From JAAYBT01 sp964404395 (GTDB taxonomy: Bacteria > Bacillota > Clostridia > Acetivibrionales > DTU013), in assembly GCA_964404395.1 (NCBI GenBank), contig CAYOKA010000003.1, positions 1 to 42,579 of the forward strand: a stretch of DNA of 42,579 nucleotides, given 5' to 3'. A model generated the notes under the pieces. The model made no database searches and was not told the DNA's origin. It saw nothing but the letters and a program-made list of their open reading frames with translations. This document shows, piece by piece, positions 33,880-41,471 of the stretch. Both the position numbers and the translations under genes were made by a program. Numbering within the stretch: the first letter of the stretch is position 1; each line of letters opens with the position of its first letter.

Positions 33880-34104
33880 ATGGCTGAGAATGCACGAACA
33901 TCCAAACTGGCCGGTTATAAAAATAAAATTGTCAAGTTTTTTAAAGATATCAGGACTGAATTAAAGAAGGTTATCTGGCCTTCAAGAAAGCAGCTGATTA
34001 ACAGCACGATATCAGTGTTACTTATTTGTTTGCTTCTGGGCGCAGTGGTTTGGGTATCTGACGTTGCTTTTGGACAGTTAGTTGCATGGACTCTGAGGAA
34101 ATAA
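33880..34104 (+). CDS. secE: Preprotein translocase subunit SecE
   Basis: A 74-residue small SecE of Gram-positive type with a single membrane helix (about 43-66). The amphipathic cytoplasmic segment FKDIRTELKKVIWPSRKQL, which clamps SecY, is the family signature. It starts at ATG 33880 after CGGAGGTG and lies between rpmG and nusG, its standard place. Confidence 0.96.
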   Translation: MAENARTSKLAGYKNKIVKFFKDIRTELKKVIWPSRKQLINSTISVLLICLLLGAVVWVSDVAFGQLVAWTLRK

Positions 34105-34125
34105 TGAAGGAGGACATAAAACCTA

Positions 34126-34659
34126 ATGGTTGAAAATAATATGCTTGAAATAGCAAAATGGTATGTGGTACATACTTATTCGGGCTATGAAAACAAGGTT
34201 AAGGCTAACTTGGAGAAGATTGTTGAAAATAGAAGTATGCAGGAGCACATTCTGGATATTGTTGTTCCGATGGAAGAACAGATTGAAATCAAAGATGGTA
34301 AGAAAAAAGCCACCTTACGGAAGGTATTTCCCGGATATGTTCTGGTCAAAATGGTCATGACAGATGAATCCTGGTATGTTGTCAGAAATACCAGAGGTGT
34401 AACCGGGTTTGTCGGTCCGGGATCAAAGCCTGTACCGCTGACAGACGAAGAAGTCAGAACAATGGGTGTTGAAGAGTTTGCACCTATGCTTGATTATGAA
34501 GTGAATGACAATGTAAGAGTTATTAGCGGCCCTCTTGAAAACTTTATTGGTATTGTTGAGGATATCAATATGGAGAAGAAGAAGGTAAGGGTTGCGGTTT
34601 CCATGTTTGGCAGAGAAACACCCGTTGAACTGGAGCTTACACAGATACAGAAGCTATGA
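34126..34659 (+). CDS. nusG: Transcription termination/antitermination factor NusG
   Basis: NusG binds the clamp helices of RNA polymerase and influences pausing, termination and transcription-translation coupling. The 177-residue protein has the NGN domain (WYVVHTYSGYENKVKANLE, FPGYVLVKM, WYVVRNTRGVTGFVG) and a C-terminal KOW domain (VNDNVRVISGPLENFIGIVEDI). The start is ATG 34126, 11 nt after AAGGAGGA; an internal ATG at 34141 has no site. A GNRA-type hairpin (34670-34692) lies between it and rplK. Confidence 0.96.
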   Translation: MVENNMLEIAKWYVVHTYSGYENKVKANLEKIVENRSMQEHILDIVVPMEEQIEIKDGKKKATLRKVFPGYVLVKMVMTDESWYVVRNTRGVTGFVGPGSKPVPLTDEEVRTMGVEEFAPMLDYEVNDNVRVISGPLENFIGIVEDINMEKKKVRVAVSMFGRETPVELELTQIQKL

Positions 34660-34669
34660 TTTGATAGGC

Positions 34670-34692
34670 AGAAGGCCGAAAGGCCCCTTTCT
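34670..34692 (+). terminator. Small GAAA-loop hairpin between nusG and rplK
   Basis: GGCC (34674-34677), loop GAAA, GGCC (34682-34685), with flanking AAGG able to pair with CCTT in a bulged register, followed by TTTCT. It may be a weak terminator/attenuator or a processing site ahead of the L11-L1 genes. Confidence 0.35.
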
Positions 34693-34760
34693 ATAAAGTG
34701 CAGTAAAGCAAGAATTTTGGTATTACGGTTTTAAAAAGAATTGGGAGGTGGATGAAAGCC

Positions 34761-35186
34761 ATGGCAAAGAAAATTACTGGTTATATAAAGCTTCAGATTC
34801 CTGCGGGGAAGGCAACTCCGGCTCCACCGGTTGGACCAGCTTTAGGACAGCATGCTATAAACATCATGGGATTTTGCAAGGAGTTTAATGAGAGGACTGC
34901 TAAAGATGCGGGATTAATCATTCCTGTCGTTATCACCGTTTACGGTGACAGATCTTTTTCCTTTATAACAAAGACTCCTCCGGCAGCAGTACTTCTGAAG
35001 AAGGCGTGCAAAATTGAAAGCGGTTCAGGTAGACCGAACAGTGAGAAGGTTGCAAAGATCAAGATGGAAGAGGTAAGAAAAATTGCCGAGATGAAAATGA
35101 CTGACCTAAATGCGGCAAATATTGATTCTGCAGCCAGAATAATCGCCGGCACAGCCAGAAGTATGGGTATTACGGTAGAGGAGTAA
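34761..35186 (+). CDS. rplK: 50S ribosomal protein L11
   Basis: A 141-residue large-subunit protein that binds the GTPase-associated centre of 23S rRNA. The N-terminal KKITGYIKLQIPAGKATPAPP and VGPALGQHAINIMGFCKEFN are diagnostic, and the C-terminal rRNA-binding domain ends RSMGITVEE. ATG 34761 is 10 nt from GGGAGGTG, whereas ATG 34752 in the same frame almost touches it, so the shorter form is chosen and equals the family length. Confidence 0.97.
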   Translation: MAKKITGYIKLQIPAGKATPAPPVGPALGQHAINIMGFCKEFNERTAKDAGLIIPVVITVYGDRSFSFITKTPPAAVLLKKACKIESGSGRPNSEKVAKIKMEEVRKIAEMKMTDLNAANIDSAARIIAGTARSMGITVEE

Positions 35187-35286
35187 ACGAAGATTGAGCA
35201 AGGAGTGGGAGGGAACCTGATTCCCGAAAAATTTACCACACAAGCGAATTTCGCATTGTGAAATCGCCACGAAGGAGAGGATAGTA

Positions 35287-35982
35287 ATGAAGAGAGGAAA
35301 GAAATATCTCGAGAGCGCAAAGCTCATTGACAAGACTACATTATATGATCCGGCACAGGCTCTGGAGCTTGCTAAACAGACTGCAAAAGCAAAGTTTGAT
35401 GAGACTGTTGAAGCACACATCAGACTCGGCGTCGATTCGAGACATGCAGAGCAGCAGGTCAGAGGCGCGGTTGTTCTTCCCCATGGTACCGGCAAAACAG
35501 TAAGAGTTCTTGTGTTTGCAAAGGGAGACATGGCAAAGGAAGCAGAGCAGAACGGAGCAGATTTTGTTGGAGCGGAAGATCTCGTTGCAAAGATTCAAAA
35601 TGAGAACTGGTTTGATTTTGATGTGGTTGTAGCTACTCCGGATATGATGGGTGTAGTAGGCAGACTCGGTAAGGTACTTGGACCAAAAGGGCTTATGCCG
35701 AACCCGAAGGCCGGTACAGTCACCGCCGATGTTGCAAAGGCTATCGCAGATATAAAAGCCGGTAAGATAGAGTATAGGCTGGATAAGGCAAACATTATAC
35801 ATTGCCCCATAGGGAAGGCATCCTTTGATTTAGAAAAGCTTGGTGACAACTTCCGCACACTTATGAGTGCCATTGTGAAGGCTAAGCCTGTTGCAGCGAA
35901 GGGGCAATACCTTAAAAGCGTAGTTGTTACAACAACAATGGGACCCGGTATAAAAGTAAATCCGGCAAAGGTAATGGATTAG
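35287..35982 (+). CDS. rplA: 50S ribosomal protein L1
   Basis: A 231-residue protein of the L1 stalk, which also represses its own L11-L1 mRNA in many bacteria. It has KRGKKYLESAKLID at the start, VDVRHAEQQ-like (RLGVDSRHAEQQVRGAVVLP) near residue 48, VVATPDMMGVVGRLGKVLGPKGLMPNPK near residue 115, and MGPGIKVNPAKV at the end. The 100-bp gap from rplK contains an inverted repeat, CACAA-GCG (35238 region) with CGC-TTGTG, which could be an L1 regulatory target. The start ATG 35287 follows AAGGAGAGG. Confidence 0.97.
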   Translation: MKRGKKYLESAKLIDKTTLYDPAQALELAKQTAKAKFDETVEAHIRLGVDSRHAEQQVRGAVVLPHGTGKTVRVLVFAKGDMAKEAEQNGADFVGAEDLVAKIQNENWFDFDVVVATPDMMGVVGRLGKVLGPKGLMPNPKAGTVTADVAKAIADIKAGKIEYRLDKANIIHCPIGKASFDLEKLGDNFRTLMSAIVKAKPVAAKGQYLKSVVVTTTMGPGIKVNPAKVMD

Positions 35983-36068
35983 TTTTCAATTACCCTTTAC
36001 AAGCTGTGAATAATACTGTAATATAGATTTTGGCTGTTTTGCACAGTCACAATTGAATATATCATATA

Positions 36069-36184
36069 CCGCAGACAGCAGGTGCCTAAGGCATAACAGG
36101 CGAAAGCCGGCCCGCCGAGGTTGAATCGATTTATATAGAATCGTAACCCTTGTTGTCTGTAGCATGCAGAAGCAAGGGTTTTTT
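36069..36184 (+). promoter_or_regulatory. L10 leader with terminator (rplJL autoregulation)
   Basis: The 230-bp gap before rplJ carries the arrangement expected of the Firmicute ribosomal L10 leader: GCAGACAGCAGGTGCC (36071-36086), a small TGCC-TAA-GGCA hairpin and CCGCCGAGG (36112-36120), followed by a terminator. The terminator pairs AACCCTTG (36145-36152) with CAAGGGTT (36173-36180) plus a run of Ts to 36184. L10(L12)4 binding to such a leader shifts folding toward termination. Recognition is by pattern and position, not by model search. Confidence 0.75.
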
Positions 36185-36214
36185 ATGATATACAAAACGA
36201 GGGAGGTGGAAAAT

Positions 36215-36757
36215 TTGCCCAAGGAAAGCACTATAAAACAAAAACAAGAAGTTATTAATGTTATCAGCAGTAAGATGAAAGCTGCAAAGGCTATTGCTTT
36301 TGCTGATTACAGAGGCTTGACTGTTGAACAGGACACTCAACTGCGAAGTGAGCTTAGGAAAGCCGGTGTTGAATACAAAGTTGTTAAGAACACACTGACA
36401 AGATTTGCAGCAAGGGAGAGTGGACTTGAAGAACTTGACACATATTTTAACGGCCCCACAGCCATGGCATCAAGTGAGACTGATCCTGTTGCGCCGGCAA
36501 AAATATTGTGTGAGTTTGCCAAGAAAAATAATAAGCTGGAGCTCAAGGTAGGGGTAGTAGAAGGTAAGATTATTGATGTAAACGGCATGAAGGCTTTAGC
36601 CGAGCTGCCGTCAAGGGAAGTGCTTCTTGCCAGAGTGCTTGGTGGTCTTAATGCACCGATATCCGGGCTGGTCAATGTTCTCAATGGGAACATCAGAGGT
36701 TTGGTAGTCGCACTCAATGCGATAGCAGAACAGAAAGCAAATGCAGCGAAAGCTTAG
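36215..36757 (+). CDS. rplJ: 50S ribosomal protein L10
   Basis: A 180-residue protein of the ribosomal stalk base. The N-terminal domain contains AIAFADYRGLTVEQDTQLRSEL and KVVKNTLTRFAARE, and the C-terminal helix that binds L7/L12 dimers ends QKANAAKA. The start is TTG at 36215, 5 nt after the strong site GGGAGGTGG (36201-36209). The frame is open 17 codons upstream, into the leader terminator, but no site supports that. It sits between the L10 leader and rplL, so it is probably autoregulated. Confidence 0.95.
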   Translation: MPKESTIKQKQEVINVISSKMKAAKAIAFADYRGLTVEQDTQLRSELRKAGVEYKVVKNTLTRFAARESGLEELDTYFNGPTAMASSETDPVAPAKILCEFAKKNNKLELKVGVVEGKIIDVNGMKALAELPSREVLLARVLGGLNAPISGLVNVLNGNIRGLVVALNAIAEQKANAAKA

Positions 36758-36810
36758 CATATTGGTATTGTTAATTGAAATTTAACTAAAAAATTAGGAG
36801 GTATTTTAAA

Positions 36811-37194
36811 ATGGCTAGTGATAAAGTTTTGAAGCTGATTGATGAAGTAAAGGAATTGACGGTATTGGAGCTTGCGGATCTTGTTAAGGCTCTCGAAGAG
36901 GAGTTTGGCGTATCAGCAGCAGCCCCCGTGGCAGTGGCGGCAGCACCTGCAGCAGGCGCAGCAGCACCGGTAGAAGAAGAAAAGACTGAATTTGATGTAG
37001 TCCTCAAAGAGGTAGGAGCAGAGAAGATCAAGGTTATTAAGGTAGTAAGAGAAATCACCTCTCTTGGACTGAAAGAAGCCAAGGATCTTGTTGACGGAGC
37101 TCCTAAGACCGTTAAAGAGAACATCAGCAAGGATGAGGCAACTGCTATCGAAACAAAATTCAAGGAAGTTGGCGCTACAGTAGAGATCAAATAG
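36811..37194 (+). CDS. rplL: 50S ribosomal protein L7/L12
   Basis: A 127-residue acidic stalk protein: the N-terminal dimerisation helices (VLKLIDEVKELTVLELADLVKALEEEF), the alanine/proline-rich hinge (residues 33-53), and the globular C domain EKTEFDVVLKEVGAEKIKVIKVVREIT to the end, which recruits translation GTPases. The start ATG 36811 follows TTAGGAGGT. A very strong hairpin terminator begins 16 bp past the stop. Confidence 0.97.
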   Translation: MASDKVLKLIDEVKELTVLELADLVKALEEEFGVSAAAPVAVAAAPAAGAAAPVEEEKTEFDVVLKEVGAEKIKVIKVVREITSLGLKEAKDLVDGAPKTVKENISKDEATAIETKFKEVGATVEIK

Positions 37195-37209
37195 TTAAAC
37201 CACAGATAT

Positions 37210-37254
37210 AAAAGCAAAGGCAGAGGACCGTGTCGGTCATCTGCCTTTGCTTTT
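37210..37254 (+). terminator. Strong terminator between rplL and rpoB
   Basis: Fifteen perfect pairs join AAAAGCAAAGGCAGA (37210-37224) to TCTGCCTTTGCTTTT (37240-37254), with an inner GACC (37226-37229)/GGTC (37235-37238) and the loop GTGTC plus a terminal T-run. With the promoters just downstream it separates rplL from rpoB transcription, at least in part. Confidence 0.85.
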
Positions 37255-37321
37255 GCGCAAAATGCAAAAAAAATACCTAAAAATCTTCAAAAATTACGGA
37301 AAAAACAGCACAAAAATTACG

Positions 37322-37356
37322 TTGACAAGTTGACAACGGTATGTTAGAATTATAAA
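37322..37356 (+). promoter_or_regulatory. Overlapping tandem promoters for rpoBC
   Basis: TTGACA occurs twice, at 37322-37327 and 37330-37335. The first is 17 bp from TAGAAT (37345-37350). The second is 15 bp from TATAAA (37351-37356). The first pairing is the better match. Transcription would begin near 37357. Confidence 0.75.
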
Positions 37357-37718
37357 CTGCGTTATAATTGAAATGTAACACTTTTTCCATCTAAAAAGGA
37401 TTGATTTGCTTTACAAAACGATTATAGCACAGGAGAATAAATTAGACAAGAATTGTTAATAATTAATTATTGGTTGTTTAGGCAATTTTATGGTAAGATT
37501 GCTAGCATGGATTAGCCCCAAAAGCTTTTAATAATACTACTAAAAGCTTTAATATACACCGGTGTTTCGGACGTGTTTTATACTGATACAGCCGGTGATC
37601 CGGTTGGATTGCATGAAAGCAAGCCTTTCAAGTAAGGTTTTTAAGATGCAGGCATCGTAAAAGACCTGGAAAGTGATGTTCGATTTACAACAAATCATAA
37701 TTTATGAGGTGATTTTTA
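37357..37718 (+). other. Long untranslated leader of rpoB
   Basis: About 360 nt with no gene. It holds two AAAAGCTTT palindromes (37520-37528, 37542-37550), a CACCGG (37557-37562)/CCGGTG (37592-37597) helix with a 29-nt loop, and AAGCCTT (37621-37627)/AAGGTTT (37634-37640) followed by TT, a weak attenuator-like hairpin. Such length suggests post-initiation control of RNA polymerase synthesis, but no known motif was recognised. Confidence 0.45.
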
Positions 37719-40700
37719 ATGGTACATCCCGTACAACTGGGCCGAAATACAAGGATGAGTTTTTCCAGAATCAATGAGGTTCTGGAGATGCCCAATCTGA
37801 TTGAGGTACAGAAGAACTCTTACAGATGGTTTCTGGAAGAGGGGCTTCGAGAGGTATTTAGGGACGTGTCGCCGATTCAGGATTATACCGGCAACCTGAT
37901 ACTGGAGTTTCCGGACTATAAGCTCGAGGATGATAACCCAAAGTACAGTGTTGAGGAATGCAAGGAAAGAGATACTACATACTCGGCACCTCTTAAGGTT
38001 AAAGTTCGTCTGATTAATAAGGAAACCGGCGAGGTGAAGGAACAAGAAATCTTTATGGGTGATTTTCCTTTGATGACTGAGAATGGAACCTTTGTCATTA
38101 ATGGTGCCGAAAGAGTTGTTGTCAGTCAACTTGTTAGATCGCCCGGTATTTATTTCTCAAAGAAGCTGGACAAAACCGGAAAGAATCTCTATTCCGCTAC
38201 GGTAATCCCAAACCGCGGCGCATGGCTGGAATATGAGACCGATTCGAATGATGTGATGTATGTCAGAATTGACAGAACCAGAAAGTTACCTATTACTGTT
38301 GTGCTTCGTGCGCTTGGTTACGGAACTGATCTGGCTATTACAGAATTGCTCGGTGAGAGCGATAGAATCCTGGCCACGATTCAAAAAGACAGTGCCAAGA
38401 CTACTGACGAGGGTTTGATTGAGATATACAAAAGGCTCAGGCCGGGTGAACCGCCGACGGTTGAAAGCGCGACCACTCTTTTGAACAACTTATTCTTTGA
38501 CCCGAAGAGATATGATCTTGCAAAGTTCGGGAGATTTAAGTTTAATAAAAAGCTATCTCTTGCGTCAAGAATCATGGGACACAAGGCGGTAGAAAAAATT
38601 ATTAACCCCGAAACGGGAGAGATAATTATTGATGAAGATGTGGTAATTGACAGAGAAAAATCCAAGGAGATACAAAATGCGGGAATCAATTCCGTCTATC
38701 TTGATATTGAAGGACAAAGGGTCAGAGTTATCGGTAACGGCACAGTTGATCTTGGCGCTTTCGTTGATTTTGATACATCGGATACGGGGATTACCGAGAA
38801 GGTCTGCTTACGCACTCTGAAGGAGCTCATGGATGAGAACGAAGCGGAAGAGGACTTGAAGAAGGCTATAATAGACAATGTCGATAAATTGGTACCGAAG
38901 CATATTACAGCTGAGGATATTATTGCATCTATTAACTATCTGGTCCATGTAAATTACGAAGTAGGTTCGGATGATGATATAGATCATCTTGGAAACAGAA
39001 GACTGCGCTGTGTTGGCGAGCTTCTGCAAAACCAATTTAGAATAGGTCTGTCAAGAATGGAAAGAGTGGTTAGAGAAAGAATGACCATTCAGGATATTGA
39101 TATTGTTACACCTCAGGCTCTGATTAATATCAGACCAGTGGCAGCTTCTATTAAGGAGTTTTTTGGGAGCAGCCAGCTGTCTCAGTTTATGGATCAGACA
39201 AATCCGCTGGCGGAGCTGACCCACAAGAGAAGACTGAGCGCACTGGGGCCGGGAGGCCTTAGCAGGGAAAGGGCGGGCTTTGAGGTGCGTGACGTCCATT
39301 ATTCCCATTATGGCCGCATGTGCCCAATAGAGACGCCTGAAGGACCCAATATTGGATTGATTGGCTCCTTGAGCACTTATGCACGAATTAATGAATATGG
39401 ATTTATTGAGGCTCCCTATAGGAGAGTTGACAGAAAGAAGGGAGCGGTTTCGGATACGATTGACTATCTTACAGCGGATGAGGAGGATTTGTTTATTATA
39501 GCTCAGGCCAACGAGCTGCTGGATGAAGAAAGCAGATTTAAGGACAGGAAGATACTGTGCAGATATAAGGACGATATCCTTGAGGTGGAAAGTGACCGTG
39601 TGGATTACATGGATGTATCGCCTAAGCAGCTTGTTTCTGTTGCAACGGCCATGATTCCCTTCCTTGAGAATGACGACGCAAACCGTGCTTTGATGGGTTC
39701 AAATATGCAACGTCAGGCGGTGCCTTTGATTAAACCGCATGCTCCGCTTATAGGGACAGGTATAGAATACAAGGCGGCAAGGGATTCCGGAACAGTAGTA
39801 CTGGCACGCAATCCGGGTACGGTTGAAAAGGTTTATGCAGATGAGATAGTAGTGCGTGTAAAGGGTGGTAAAAAGGATTCCTATAAGCTTTTAAAATATA
39901 CCAGATCTAACCAGGGCACATGTATAAATCAAAGACCTTTGGTTAAGAAGGGTGATGTCCTGGAAGTAGGCGATGTGATTGCCGATGGGCCATCTACGGA
40001 TAAGGGTGAGATTGCGCTTGGGAAGAATGTACTCTTAGGGTTTATGACCTGGGAGGGCTACAATTACGAGGATGCTATCCTAATCAGTGAGAAGCTGGTG
40101 AAGGATGATGTGTTTACCTCTATTCATATTGAGGAATATGAGGCGGAGGCCAGAGATACGAAGCTGGGCCCTGAGGAAATTACCCGTGACATACCTAATG
40201 TCAGCGAAGATTCTCTTAAGGATCTTGACGATAGGGGAATTATCAGAATAGGTGCTGAGGTAAGAGCTGGAGATGTCCTTGTGGGTAAGGTTACGCCAAA
40301 GGGTGAAACAGAGTTGACAGCTGAAGAAAGGCTATTGAGAGCCATATTCGGTGAAAAGGCCAGAGAAGTGAGGGATACCTCGCTAAGGGTTCCCCATGGA
40401 GAATCCGGTATTATTGTTGATGTTAAGGTGTTTACCAGAGAGAACGGTGATGAGCTGCCGCCGGGGGTTAATCAGCTTGTCAGGTGCTATATAGCGCAGA
40501 AGAGAAAGGTATCCGTAGGAGATAAGATGGCCGGCAGACATGGTAACAAAGGTGTTATTTCCAGGGTGCTACCGGAAGAGGATATGCCTTTCCTTCCTGA
40601 TGGCACGCCCCTTGAGATTGTACTAAATCCTCTGGGTGTTCCTTCTCGTATGAATATCGGTCAGGTACTGGAGGTTCATCTTGGCTATGCGGCAAAAGCA

Positions 40701-41456
40701 TTGGGATGGCAAATTGCCACACCTGTATTTGACGGCGCCATAGAGCAGGATATCATTGATACGCTTCAGAAGGCCGGGCTGGCTGAAGACGGGAAATCTG
40801 TACTTTATGATGGCAGAACGGGAGAGGCCTTTGAAGACCGGGTAACTGTCGGATATATGTATATACTTAAGCTTGCTCATCTTGTCGACGACAAGATCCA
40901 TGCCCGTTCAACAGGCCCTTATTCACTTGTGACACAGCAGCCTCTTGGCGGTAAGGCGCAGTTTGGCGGTCAGAGATTTGGAGAGATGGAAGTGTGGGCT
41001 CTTGAAGCATACGGAGCTTCATATACACTACAGGAGATTCTCACGGTCAAGTCAGATGATGTGGTTGGTAGAGTTAAGACCTACGAATCCATCGTCAAGG
41101 GAGAGAATATTCCGGAGCCGGGAATCCCTGAATCGTTCAAGGTATTGATAAAGGAGCTTCAGAGTCTGGCTCTTGATGTTAAGGTCTTTTCTGAAGAACG
41201 TGAAGAAATCGCCATTAAGGAATCCGCAGATGACGATATGGAAGAGCTTAACGTAAATATCGAGGGACGTGAGGATGAGGTAATCGGCAATGGTTTCGAA
41301 GAAATCACGGAAGAATTGATAGACGACGGGGATATTGATGACTTTGATATCGGTGAGATCATAGCTTCTGATGGAAATATTGATGACACGCTTGGGGATG
41401 ATTTGTTCTCCGAGGATGAGAATTTTGGCGAAAACCTGGACGATGAAGATTTTTAG
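37719..41456 (+). CDS. rpoB: RNA polymerase beta subunit
   Basis: This is the catalytic beta subunit, 1245 residues. Recognisable blocks: NGAERVVVSQLVRSPG near residue 128, the rifampicin pocket SSQLSQFMDQTNPLAELTHK and RRLSALGPGG (about residues 485-515) with the wild-type D, H and S of sensitive enzymes, GRMCPIETPEGPNIGLIGSL, GDKMAGRHGNKGV and the late QQPLGGKAQFGGQRFGEMEVWALEA. After about residue 1168 comes a 77-residue, highly acidic tail rich in D/E (ending ENLDDEDF) beyond the conserved core. The start ATG 37719 follows GAGGTGA. rpoC begins 15 bp after the stop. Confidence 0.98.
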   Translation: MVHPVQLGRNTRMSFSRINEVLEMPNLIEVQKNSYRWFLEEGLREVFRDVSPIQDYTGNLILEFPDYKLEDDNPKYSVEECKERDTTYSAPLKVKVRLINKETGEVKEQEIFMGDFPLMTENGTFVINGAERVVVSQLVRSPGIYFSKKLDKTGKNLYSATVIPNRGAWLEYETDSNDVMYVRIDRTRKLPITVVLRALGYGTDLAITELLGESDRILATIQKDSAKTTDEGLIEIYKRLRPGEPPTVESATTLLNNLFFDPKRYDLAKFGRFKFNKKLSLASRIMGHKAVEKIINPETGEIIIDEDVVIDREKSKEIQNAGINSVYLDIEGQRVRVIGNGTVDLGAFVDFDTSDTGITEKVCLRTLKELMDENEAEEDLKKAIIDNVDKLVPKHITAEDIIASINYLVHVNYEVGSDDDIDHLGNRRLRCVGELLQNQFRIGLSRMERVVRERMTIQDIDIVTPQALINIRPVAASIKEFFGSSQLSQFMDQTNPLAELTHKRRLSALGPGGLSRERAGFEVRDVHYSHYGRMCPIETPEGPNIGLIGSLSTYARINEYGFIEAPYRRVDRKKGAVSDTIDYLTADEEDLFIIAQANELLDEESRFKDRKILCRYKDDILEVESDRVDYMDVSPKQLVSVATAMIPFLENDDANRALMGSNMQRQAVPLIKPHAPLIGTGIEYKAARDSGTVVLARNPGTVEKVYADEIVVRVKGGKKDSYKLLKYTRSNQGTCINQRPLVKKGDVLEVGDVIADGPSTDKGEIALGKNVLLGFMTWEGYNYEDAILISEKLVKDDVFTSIHIEEYEAEARDTKLGPEEITRDIPNVSEDSLKDLDDRGIIRIGAEVRAGDVLVGKVTPKGETELTAEERLLRAIFGEKAREVRDTSLRVPHGESGIIVDVKVFTRENGDELPPGVNQLVRCYIAQKRKVSVGDKMAGRHGNKGVISRVLPEEDMPFLPDGTPLEIVLNPLGVPSRMNIGQVLEVHLGYAAKALGWQIATPVFDGAIEQDIIDTLQKAGLAEDGKSVLYDGRTGEAFEDRVTVGYMYILKLAHLVDDKIHARSTGPYSLVTQQPLGGKAQFGGQRFGEMEVWALEAYGASYTLQEILTVKSDDVVGRVKTYESIVKGENIPEPGIPESFKVLIKELQSLALDVKVFSEEREEIAIKESADDDMEELNVNIEGREDEVIGNGFEEITEELIDDGDIDDFDIGEIIASDGNIDDTLGDDLFSEDENFGENLDDEDF

Positions 41457-41471
41457 GAGGGAGATGTGGCC

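Noticed and set aside
39160..39260. Rifampicin-resistance substitutions in rpoB
   Set aside because: The D, H and S positions of the rifampicin pocket are the residues of sensitive enzymes.
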